A DNA stretch of 29,419 bases, from the NCBI GenBank assembly GCA_000969725.1, contig JXSR01S005517.1; one strand, given 5' to 3'. The notes below the pieces were generated by a model. The model was not told the DNA's origin. It made no database searches and saw only the letters and a list, made by a program, of their open reading frames with translations. A program made the position numbers and the translations under genes. Source of the stretch: Ophiothrix spiculata (Eukaryota; Echinodermata; Ophiuroidea; Amphilepidida; Ophiotrichidae). Positions 20,648-29,419 of the stretch are shown one piece after another (the stretch's first letter is position 1; each line of letters begins with the position of its first letter).

Positions 20648-20998
20648 TTAAGTCAGTGTAATTAAAAATTTGCTTAGAAATTGCCATTTCCAAGAATATC
20701 AAGGTGCAAACTTTCATCAAGATAAACATCTCTGAAGTATCTCAAATTCTCTATCACTACAAACCGTGAAATTAAATCGGCTCTATTATTATCACTTCTT
20801 CCTTGCAGCAACAATTTACAAAATAAATTATCTGCATATCAGCATCTTGACTTTGGGTATCTTTAGCATCTGTACCAAATGACTTGATAGCTGGATTTTT
20901 ATTACCTACATACAAATTTATAGATATCTGGATCATTTACTATAAAAACAAACAAACAAACAAATACATTGCCTTCACACCAAAACTGAGTCACTTAA

Positions 20999-21322
20999 AG
21001 GTACATGGTCCGATTTTACAAATTTTAATTTTCACTGTGAAATGAAAGATAACCACGTAATGTGTTTCAATTTCAAATTTTAGTTAAGTCGGAACAACCA
21101 TTTTGATTTTATAAGCATTTTTGTATTTTCCACTTGCCTATACTTTACTGTGTCGGTAATACTATGGTTACCATTATTTAGCACATTTTCACTTATATCT
21201 ACGAAATGCAACACATTTCAGCCGTAAAATTTCACATGGGTAATGAGAAAATATGAGAAATATTTTTGTACCAAAATCTTAGAAAGTTTTAAAAAATGCT
21301 GACCCAATCGGACAGGGCTCCT
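20999..21322. mobile_element. TTAA-flanked MITE, GGTCCGATT family, copy 2 (324 bp)
   Basis: The left end AGGTACATGGTCCGATT and the reverse complement of the right end, AGGAGCCCTGTCCGATT, form the TIR. TTAA is at 20995-20998 and 21323-21326. R1 has the empty site CACTTAATTGTC (about 15267-15278). It is related to 19537-19746 by termini and by internal words such as GTACCAAAATCT. Confidence 0.9.
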
Positions 21323-21595
21323 TTAAGTGTCGTACCAACAAAATTGTAAATATGATAACAGTTAAAAAATGTAACTCATTATTCTTCATTAGTATCTAAA
21401 CCTTTTAACAATATTTTATGTAAGGTGAAATGTAATATTAATAATAAAAGAACAATGCCCTAGCTACATCCATAATGGGTGTTAAAAAGAAATCTGTAAT
21501 TGATTCACTAATGGTAAGCTCTTTTAAATTAAGCTGAGCTAGCACTGAATGAAAGCCTCTTGCTCAATTTAGCAATAAATTGTACCATTGATAAT

Positions 21596-23079
21596 TCACT
21601 GGTCTACAGCCAAAAAGTATCTTAAATGAAAGTAGTCAATCTTGACTAATTTTGGGTCACTGAAACCAAAAATGATGCTTAAAAATACTAGTTAGCTCTT
21701 GTTTTAAAGATACACAACCCCAGTGGTATACTGTGTACCAGAATATGAACTATTATTAGGCAATATAGGAAGTAGCACAATGTTGAGTACAGAAACCTTA
21801 CTTTTAATGTTATTCTATCTGCTCATGTCCGTTGAAAGTATTGTTAATGAAGTATGATGATAAACATGATAAACTGATTACAGAACTTGTTTAAGCCACT
21901 AATATTTTGAGTCTGAAGAAGATAATAGGTGATTTGGTATCCTGTCATAATGTTGCTATAATTTTTGACTAGAAAAATTTGAGACAGTTGATGTTGATGG
22001 TTGAAATGAAGCCAGTAAGTCCTAATGAGTGGAGGTGTTTTATTGATGTTATTGATTGATCAATATTGAGTCTCAGCGAGTACTTGTACATGAAATAAAC
22101 TTGACAATGTAAAGCAACTTTTTAGAATATATTAAGTATTCCAATACAATGACAGATTTGCGTTGACCTCAAAATCATTACTATCTTGCTTGTTCTCAAT
22201 GAGGTTACACATAGTGTTATTGTTATCTTTGTGAATATGATGGTTGAGCAAGATCTTCCCACCAACTGCTTCTCATTAATGACATTCAATGAGACTGGCC
22301 TTACCAGCAACAACTTGAATCTGGAACTCAATATGTGCAATGTCTTTCACTTGTAGACCAAAACAAGGTTTTACTAAAAATGGAACTCATAAAGAATGAT
22401 GAACTTTGTTAAGGCCATTGATCAGCTTTCCATGGAGCCTTGGTATTTAATTCCTAAAGCTGAGTAAAGCAATAGAGGGTGTACATTTGTTGTTCCTCAA
22501 ATCCATGAACTTTTAGATGAAGCATTTGATTGCATCATAGGAAGCAAAAGAAGACTCCCAAGTTGTTAACAATGTCCTTGGAAATGATGAAGCTGGCATT
22601 TACAAACAATTTGTGGAAGACATGCTACTATGCTATTGAAAGTTGGGCTGCAATATGTCCTTAAAAATCCATTTACTTCAATCACATCGATTCATTTCCT
22701 CTCAACTGTGGTGCAGTCGGTGATAATAAGGGAACGTTTCGATCCAAGCCATAGAGAAACGCTATCAAGAGCACATCATTATTGTGAGATTTCTGTTGAT
22801 CCTAAAAAGAGATGGCCAAGATATTAAGTATAAGAAACAACCAAAGAAGCATCAGTAGAACCTTCATAATCTGTGTATATGTAAAATGCATGTAGATCTA
22901 CCACATTGTGTATTGCTCCTATACGTTGCCATGTAAAATATTTAATCGCAAAATTCTTAAAAACTAGAGCTAATCAGATTTTTTAATGGTCATATTCGTG
23001 TTCAGCAGCCCAAAATTGACAAAGGAAGGTATGTTTCATCTCAGATACTCGAAATTTTTGAAAATTTGTAGACCAGTGA
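21596..23079 (+). mobile_element. DNA transposon with long TIRs and fossil transposase, 1484 bp
   Basis: TCACTGGTCTACA at the left matches the reverse complement of the right end. Imperfect similarity continues for about 120 bp (21596-21711 and 22954-23079), including AATTTTGGG, a CTGAA word and TTAGCTCT-GTTTT. GATAAT (21590-21595) and TATAAT (23080-23085) are a probable 5-6-bp TSD. R1 keeps the empty site at about 15551 (TTGATAATGTAATATAAATG). Inside is a frameshifted relic of a protein (about 21905-22858). CACTG termini recall the CACTA/EnSpm group, but the apparent TSD is longer than usual for it, so the superfamily is left open. Confidence 0.88.
21905..22858 (+). pseudogene. Degenerate transposase-like pseudogene of the long-TIR element
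   Basis: Reading across shifting frames gives a coherent protein in order: EEDN then DLVSCHNV (21915-21954), PNEWRCFID (22021-22047), FLEYIKYSNTMT (22116-22151), QICVDLKIITILL (22153-22191), NKVLL (22362-22376), MNFVKAID (22399-22422), FVVPQIHELLDEAFD (22486-22530), VVNNVLGND (22562-22588), LGCNMSLKIH (22643-22672) and IEKRYQEH (22751-22774), ending in a basic tail at a stop (22856-22858). I recognise this order of motifs, especially LGCNMSLKIH followed by EKRYQ, as a protein family repeated in many metazoan genomes, usually annotated as uncharacterised. The acidic residues in FID, VDLK and the later region could be an RNase H-like (DDE) triad, which is inference. At least six frameshifts and internal stops make it non-functional, and the N-terminal part is missing. 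Confidence 0.75.
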
Positions 23080-25947
23080 TATAATGTGATATAAATAAGC
23101 TTCCAGTCAACATCTCTAAAATATTGATATACCTGATATATGGCAAATCTATGAAGTGCAAAATGGTGGCCTGGCTTATTTCTGAACTTTATTTAAATGG
23201 TGGAATAATAGTGGAAGTGAAAAATCTAAGAATACAGATAGTTTCAAAAGATATTGGAACCGTGGACCTCTTCATTTTCCTCATAACTAAACGATGGCAT
23301 CACCAAATGCCTATCGGTATGACCACCCACTTTATGACATGTTACCACTTGGCACATCTTGAACACAAAAAGTTAAAGAAAGTGAAAAAGTTGTGGAAAA
23401 GTGTTTGTACAATTTGAACAATTTAAAAATCATAGTAGATATGTCTGTTTGTACTTTTAAGGCAAATATATTTCAATATATTCTACCTCAGGGTATTTAA
23501 TCTCATCTCAACAGAAAGACTTCTTGAGATTTAGTTCAGTTATGGTTATATTACGTTGGTAGAAACTCCAAGTTGGAAACAACTGAATATCAAAATTCAA
23601 TATAAGTGCAGATTGCATAAAAAGGATTTCCACTCTTAAGAAAATTTGGAATGCAAAATATTTGGTTACAAAGGAGCTTCCTCAAAAAGTGCAATGTGAC
23701 AAGAAACAAACCTATGCCTGGACATTTTATCAGGAAATGAACAAAATATAATGAGATACCAGTTTGTCGTATAAAGTATCATTAACATGCATTAGATGCC
23801 TTGTATCATTCAGGGATTTAATATAAGCTCTGAATATAATCCACTCAAATCTACATGTAACCTTAGCTTGATAATTGTGTTGAAGTACGGGGTATTAATT
23901 GAACATTACAGTATTGCCGTTGGATAAGAAATAACATGAAAAGAATATCTAGGAGCTTACTACAAAGATAGATGTGTCTCTCATTTATCATTTAGTAGTT
24001 TATTTTTCAATTTGTAATTGAGCCAGGGGCTCTGCATGGGTGAGATAAATCAAAATGGGGCCATTTTAGTTTTGCTCATTAACTAATGAGTAACGGAATG
24101 GTGGATTGCGATGCTTGTTAAAAGAAAATTAGAAGAGTACAATGGCACAAACCTGAGGACCTCATTTGATAGTACACATACAAATTGCCCTGCAGTTAGT
24201 TACATGCTGTATGTAGGGTAGATATAATTACAGTGGTGTAACAGAGGGGAGCCAAGTATTTTTGTCCAACAAATTATTTTCCTCAGTGTATGGCAGCTTT
24301 TTCTACAGCAAACGTTTTAATTTTTACTCACCAAAAACCAAATTATCTCAGTATTCCTTTGCAGTTTTTGGCTTGAATATTTCCACTGAATAACTACTGT
24401 TTTCTACATTTTCCCATTTGATTTTCTTCAAGTTTTCCCTTCTGTAGTTTATGTTTTCAAGATATTTGTAATCCTGCACCCACTACCCCTACCCTAGTAT
24501 TAATTAACCTCGCCCATGCAAGCCTTTTGGGATAGATTGAAGAATATAAAGGTCTAATGAATTGAGTGATACAATAAAGAAAACTTCCTTAAAAAGATCT
24601 GTATCATTCTTAAATGACAATTTTAAGCATGTACTGTAATCCAATCAATTACTTAATTAACATCATAATAATAGGACTTGATTCACTTTGTAGTATTAGC
24701 ATGTAGTTTATCATTTCTATTTCTAAAGTTTTCAGGTGAGAGAGTTCAAGAGCTTTTCTGTTGAATCATTGCCAAAACAATGACGATTTGAAAACCAATA
24801 CTATACTCATTAAATAAAATGCCAGAAAACACCTGCTTGGAAGAAATAACACTGCTGCGCAATTTTGTTTCATTATAAAAACTTCTAAAATTTTTAAAAC
24901 AATTAAACACAAAATCAACAAAAATCTATGAATCTGTATGCAATATTACAAAGATAAGCAAAATAAATTAATGGACAAGTAAAAACCAAGTATAGCAAAA
25001 GTTCTAGTCTGGTTAATCATGTTAGTTATATGACGAAAATGTTGCCATATGTGGCCCTAAATGACGCATTCTAAAAAATGTGCCATTTATTGGTACTAAT
25101 TTATTCGTCCAGGGAGATACATAGTTTTAACATTAATTGCCCAGTAGAATTGTTTAAATTATATTATACCTATATTTTAAAGGTACATTACACATACAAA
25201 TGAGAGGATTTAATTAAATTTTGTTCAGAACATTATTTACTTGCTAAGGAGCCTTAATTAAACTAACAACACAAATCAAAAAAGCGTGCTCTGAATGAAA
25301 AATTCACAACCTTTTGCAGTTAAAATATGATTAATAACAAAATAGATAAATAAACTGTTTTGTCACAAATTTATATAACAGGACAATTCCCCAAATAATC
25401 AAAGTCAAAAAATAATCTAATTTAGAAAACTTATTATGTACATAAAAAGTATTTATAAGTAAGCAATCTTATAAAATGGCACAGAGTCTAAACTAATTTA
25501 TGGAGTAATTAAAATGTTTCAGAAGCATGTCTATATCATAAAACTTGCTTGTTATCAGAAGTATTCAGGAAAAGGGAACTGATCAATCTTATCTTATTTA
25601 ATTATGACATATTATAAATTTTAATCATTTATGTTCTTCAAGTTCTTGGGAAAATATAATTTGGTTATGCCATAATATGCAAGCTTTTAATGATTCCTGG
25701 AAAAAGTAGCTTCTAAAATTCACTCAAATTAATCTTATGCAAATATGCAATACAAGTTTATAAAAACCCTAAACATGTTTACGAAGGTTTTGATTCATCC
25801 AGGTATTGTAACAACAAAGTAATAAAATTAAATCTAGTCTTCTGGACTTACATTTAATTGAGTGGCGACGTTTCACATTTCATCTGAGATGCATCCCTCA
25901 AGCCTACTGATCATCTGGTGGCTTCTGTGCAGTGACCTGGGACAAAA

Positions 25948-26159
25948 TGCTGACGTCACAGGAAACTGTCTACGACAAGATACCAAAGAGACTTAAAAGT
26001 TCTGTTTTTGCTAACTTGCCTTTTCAAGCACATCGTATGTAAAAATTTGGTGATGCTGACGTCACAGGAAACTGTCTACGACAAGATACCAAAGAGACTT
26101 TAAAGTTCTGTTTTTGCTAACTTGCCTTTTCAAGCACATCGTATGTAAAAATTTGGTTT
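25948..26159 (+). repeat. 106-bp tandem duplication with CRE palindromes
   Basis: Units 25948-26053 and 26054-26159 both begin TGCTGACGTCACAGGAAAC and end AAAAATTTGGT. They differ by only a few bases, so the duplication is recent or maintained. Each unit carries the perfect 8-bp TGACGTCA palindrome (25951-25958 and 26057-26064), the consensus bound by CREB/ATF factors. Confidence 0.93.
25951..25958. promoter_or_regulatory. TGACGTCA (CRE consensus), first copy
   Basis: Perfect CRE palindrome in the first 106-bp unit, repeated at 26057-26064. Binding by CREB/ATF is established for the motif. Activity here is unknown. Confidence 0.4.
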
Positions 26160-26593
26160 AAAAAAGTAAAATTTCCAGTTCTGAAGAAACTTGGATGCAT
26201 TTCTGTTGGGGATTCTCTCTCTCTCATTCTCTTTTTTCGGATAGAATTTAGTGACCAGTTATGACTTAACTTTAATGGTTGAATCTCTAATTTAAAATGA
26301 AATGAAAACGTTTGAAATTTTCAAATTCAATATTTTTAAAGTTGTAATACTACATACAGGCCTAGATTGCATAACACATTTTAAGTCTCTTTATCCACAA
26401 TATTCTCTCTGACTAATATGAAATGATTCTAAAATTTCAATATTTGGTTACAAAAGTAGCTTCTTCAAAAAGTGCAGTGTGATAAGAAATAAGCATATGC
26501 CTGGCCATATACACAAGAAATGAAACAAAACAAAATGAGCTACCAGTTTGTCATATAAAGTATCATTAACATGCATTAGATGCCTTGTATCAT

Positions 26594-27061
26594 GCAGGCG
26601 TCACACCACAATATAGCGCCCCATTGACTTACTGTACAAAATGGCTTCCTAAAAACACCCGAGAACTCAATAATAAAGCAACTGGTTGCTTCAACACTGC
26701 CTTTTTTCAGATGATTATGATCTGTTCTAACACAAAATGATGATAAAAGTACACCTTCAAGGCAAAAATTTCAAGAAACTGGACGCTGAAGTATAACGCC
26801 CCCTATCACCGACAGCCAAATTTTGTATTTCCAGAATCAAGTGCAAATTAAGGAAAACCCTTTAAATTTTACCACAATTAATCTGGAGATCAAAAATGGC
26901 ATCATATCATCTTTAAATAAACCTTACTTTATAATTAGAACAAAATATTGACCAAACATATTGCCCTTCTATACGTTTTGCTGTTTTTAGAAGGGCAGTC
27001 AATGTTGCCGATTTTAGAAATGCCGGATTGCGAGTGCTAATTATTTAGTGTAGTGCGCCCT
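26594..27061. mobile_element. 468-bp insertion of unknown class in R3
   Basis: R2 reads TTGTATCATTCAGGG without interruption (23800-23814). R3 has 468 bp between CTTGTATCAT and TCAGGG. The ends GCAGGCGTCACACCACAATA and, reversed, AGGGCGCACTACACTAAATA are only loosely inverted. TGCA at the left and TTCA at the right could be a decayed 4-bp TSD. The sequence is non-coding. Confidence 0.65.
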
Positions 27062-27322
27062 TCAGGGATTTAATATAGGCTCTGAATATAATCCACTCAA
27101 ATATACATGTAACCTTAGCTTGATAATTGTGTTGAAGCACGGGGTATTAATTGAACATTATAAATTGTCGTTGGATAAGAAATAACATGAAAAAAGATCT
27201 AGGAGCTTACTACAAATATAGAAGTGTCTCTCATTTATCATTTTGCAGTTTATTTTCAATTTTTAATTGAGCCAAGGGCTCTGCATGGGTGAGATTATTC
27301 AAAATGGGACCATTTTAGTTTA

Positions 27323-29309
27323 ATGGTGTGATTGCAAAGTTTCATTTATTTTATAAGATAAATTAGGATAGTGCAATGGCCCATACCTAACGTTTTAATT
27401 TTATAGTACACATACCAATTGCTCAGCTATAACACACAAGGTAAAGACTCCCAAAAAAGTATTGCCTCATCTCGAAACAATGGCTCGTGTGCAAATATGG
27501 AAGTCGCAAACGTAATTTCAAGACTTTGTGTACAAGCGCCGGAATTTCAGCTTTCATTTGACACCGTGTTTCTGACAATTGACTGAGAAACATTTAAGTT
27601 ATGAACTTTTAAAACCCTCAAGGTCAATTTGAAAAAGTTGCAATTTTCATTTTTCGCACTGTACAAACCTGTAACACAAGACTATGGATCGATATTAGGT
27701 AAGCGAGCTTGACCACTGAATCGCGCGTTTTTTTTTCTAAAGCATACGTCATGATCTTTAAGCATCGTCCATCAACTTGCAGTGACGGTGCCAAAGGGTA
27801 GGGGAATTTCCCCCATCATAAGCCTTGCCCCCCCCCTTACCCATTGAGCAAAAATGGTGCGGATGGAAAATTATGTGATATGGTGTTTTTGTTTGCATAT
27901 TGCGCGACAAATTCTGCCAAATTTGATATTTTTAGCTGTTAAAGTTGTTAAAATGTCTTGAAAATCATGAAAAAACTTGAAATTCATGCGAAGCGCATGA
28001 AACTTTTGGGTAAAAATTGTGTCAGTGACTGAAACTGTGGGCAATGGGGGGGGGGGAGCGTATGACATGGGGGCATTTGCCCCAAATAACCCTTGCATCC
28101 CCTCAATAAATGCGAGTTTATGGACGATGCTTAGAGACCCATGAAGCTGCTTTTGAAAAACAGTACGCTTTAGTGAACAAACTCACTTACCTCATATTGA
28201 TCCTAGCCTTGCATTACTGGTTTGTACAGTGCGAAAAATTAAATAAGCAACTTTTAAAAATTGACCTCGTGGGTTTTAAAAGTTCATAACTGAAATGTTT
28301 CTCAGTCAATTGTCAGAAATAGGCTGTCATAAAAAAGCTGAAATTCCAGGGCTTGTACACTAAGTATTGAAATTACGTTTAAGACTTCCAATTTTACACT
28401 AGAGCCATTTTTTCGAGATGAGACGATACTTTTTTGGGGAGTCTTCAGCTATAATTACAATGGCATAACAGGAACAATTAAGAGGGGGACAAAGTCATTT
28501 TAGTCCACTGGTTCCAGTGCATGGCAGCTTTTTCATGACAAAACATTTTTGCTGACAAAAAAAAAATTCTGAAGTACTTCTGAAGTACTTCTTAGTATTT
28601 TTGGGCTTTGCATATTTTGACCAAAACTTTTTTTTTTCTACATTTGTCCATTCATTTGATTATCATGTTTTCCCGTCTCTGTTTTTCAACTTTTCTTCGA
28701 ATATTACCCTCTTTGAACAATATATCAGCAAACAGTTTACCCTCCCCCAGCTATGATTTCACTGAAGTTAGTTGGAAAATCGTAATCTCCGCACCACCTG
28801 TCCCTACCCCAGTATTAATTATCTCAATTCTCTATGGTGTGATTGCAAAGTTTCATTTATTTTATAAGATAACTTAGGATAGTACAATGGCCCATACCAG
28901 TACACATACCAATTGCTCTGTTATAACACACAAGGTAGCTATAATTACAATATCATAACAGGAACAATTAAGAGGGGGACAAAGTCATTTTAGTCCACTG
29001 GTTCCAGTGCATGGCAGCTTTTTCATGTCAAAACATTTTTGCTGACAAAAAAAAATTCTGAAGTACTTCTTAGTATTTTTGGGCTTTACATATTTTGACC
29101 AAACCTTTTTTTTTTCTACATTTGTCCATTCATTTGATTATCATGTTTTCCCTTCTCTGTTTTTCAACTTTTCTTCGAATTTTACCCTCTTTGAACAATA
29201 TATCAGCAAACAGTTTACCCTTCCCCAGCTATGATTTCACTGAAGTTAGTTGGAAAATCGTAATCTCCACACCACCTTTCCCTACCCCAGTATTAATATC
29301 TCAATTCTG
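27323..29309 (+). repeat. Tandem duplication of about 0.5 kb inside R3
   Basis: Unit 1 is 27323-28833, of which 1002 bp is the foldback insertion (leaving about 509 bp). Unit 2 is 28834-29309. Both contain GTGTGATTGCAAAGTTTCAT, AACAATTAAGAGGGGGACAA and TCACTGAAGTTAGTTGGAAA. Two plus frames (28608-28877 and 29095-29394) are nearly identical because of this duplication. Their phase-matched counterpart in R2 contains a stop, so they are not treated as genes. Confidence 0.92.
27444..28445. mobile_element. Foldback element with arms of about 400 bp, 1002 bp
   Basis: The left arm starts AAGACTCCCAAAAAAGTAT, and the reverse complement of the right arm starts AAGACTCCCCAAAAAAGTAT. Strong similarity runs for about 337 bp (27444-27780 and 28111-28445), through AATTTCAGCTTT, TTTCTGACAATTGACTGAGA and AGCATCGTCCAT. 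It continues weakly to about 27846 and 28036, where G- and C-runs pair. The loop is only about 190 bp. Unit 2 of the tandem duplication shows the site without it (28930-28945). No standard TSD is readable. A 75-codon minus frame (27871-28098) is unsupported. A transcript would form a long double-stranded RNA. Confidence 0.93.
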
Positions 29310-29419
29310 CATATATTTAATCCCTCATGGAGTGACCCCAAGCCAACATTCTCAAATGACAAAGTATGTAATGTTTAATCAATTAATTAATTAACATCAT
29401 AGGACTTCATTCATCTCTC

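Larger units (their letters stand above)
20702..25725 (+). repeat. Duplicated module R2
   Basis: This is the direct paralogue of R1. It starts with the 200-bp segment shared with 11576 and 14714 and continues to the region ending TTTTAATGATTCCTGG. Insertions at 20999-21322 and 21596-23079 are absent from R1. A 97-codon plus frame (23124-23417) spans a segment well conserved with R1 (15605-15765 and 16375-16440). It has no recognised domain, and its R1 counterpart is broken by stops and by the MITE, so I do not call it a gene. Confidence 0.88.
25785..26160 (-). mobile_element. Possible Penelope-like or other retroelement tail between R2 and R3
   Basis: This stretch separates R2 from R3 and has no paralogue in R1, so it is probably inserted. 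On the minus strand it contains GAAACGTCGCC after CATCTCAGATG, then an A/T-rich stretch and CCTGGATGAATCAAAACC. These words resemble tails I associate with Penelope-like retroelements, but I cannot confirm this. It ends with a 106-bp tandem duplication. No reverse transcriptase remains. Confidence 0.3.
26175..29419 (+). repeat. Duplicated module R3 (partial, runs off the window)
   Basis: It matches R1 from about 16965 and R2 from about 23740. Landmarks are TGTAATACTACATACAGGCC, TTCAGGGATTTAATATAGGC, GGGCTCTGCATGGGTGAGA and, at the window end, TTAATTAACATCATA followed by GGACTTCATTCA, which corresponds to 24650-24690 in R2. It carries insertions at 26594-27061 and 27444-28445 and an internal tandem duplication. 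Confidence 0.85.

Noticed and set aside
22630-22827. 65-codon plus frame as a gene
   Set aside because: It is an out-of-phase read through the transposase-like relic. The ancestral protein is recovered only by shifting frames.
25860-25920. Intact hammerhead ribozyme
   Set aside because: GAAAC is present on the minus strand, but the CUGAUGA core and a pairing stem II are not.
28608-29394. Two nearly identical frames of 89 and 99 codons
   Set aside because: Their similarity comes from the tandem DNA duplication. The R2 counterpart is interrupted by a stop and the sequence is pyrimidine-rich, which favours chance open frames.
1-29419. CRISPR array, bacterial operons or phage genes
   Set aside because: No regularly spaced short identical repeats with unique spacers, no ribosome-binding-site-led dense coding and no long frames. 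The repeats present are eukaryotic transposons and tandem duplications.
1-29419. Spliced host exons
   Set aside because: Short frames next to GT/AG dinucleotides exist everywhere in such AT-rich DNA. None encodes a recognisable conserved peptide, so no exon is claimed. Transcript data could change this.

Overview
This window reads as non-coding, repeat-dominated DNA from an animal nuclear genome. It is A+T-rich (about two thirds by eye), has no open frame longer than about 115 codons on either strand, and shows no bacterial gene spacing. It holds many kinds of eukaryotic transposon: hAT, TTAA-inserting elements, a PIF/Harbinger-like MITE, a LINE tail ending in TGAATC repeats, and a possible Penelope-like tail. 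A marine invertebrate, perhaps an echinoderm or other invertebrate deuterostome, is my best guess, but that rests on the style of the repeats and not on any diagnostic gene. No functional protein gene can be supported. The only clear coding-derived sequence is a badly frameshifted transposase-like relic at about 21905-22858.

Layout. Positions 1-8.1 kb are mostly unassigned AT-rich DNA. They contain three pieces of one repeat family (148-690, 3504-3892, and 3903-4559 inverted), a second inverted repeat pair (2288-2536 and 5824-6012), a weak tRNA-like/SINE relic (3311-3392) and a pure 56-nt poly-G run (4909-4964). From about 8.1 kb the window becomes a chain of diverged tandem duplications. Block A (9576-11765) and block B (11874-14915) are two copies of a sequence of about 1.4 kb. 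Module R1 (about 14714-19530), module R2 (about 20702-25725) and partial module R3 (about 26175 to the window end) are copies of another unit of several kb. R3 contains its own tandem duplication of about 0.5 kb (27323-28833 and 28834-29309).

Because each block has a paralogue in the same window, most transposon insertions can be read directly. One copy carries the element with its target-site duplication (TSD) and the other copy shows the empty site. Resolved this way are a 1351-bp hAT element (8-bp TSD), two members of a MITE family with 5-bp TSDs and 53-bp terminal inverted repeats (TIRs), three TTAA-flanked short elements of two families, a TAA-flanked 328-bp MITE, a 1484-bp DNA transposon with long TIRs and a fossil transposase, a 468-bp insertion of unknown class, a 1002-bp foldback element with arms of about 400 bp, and a truncated LINE tail. 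An 819-bp TTAA-flanked piggyBac-like element containing a perfect RFX X-box palindrome lies between R1 and R2.

There is no operon or pathway here. The biology is genome dynamics: local tandem duplication first, then independent insertion of many different DNA transposons. The most distinctive objects are the long-TIR transposon with its fossil transposase, the foldback element, and the 5-bp-TSD MITE family with CACGTG at the inner edge of its TIRs.
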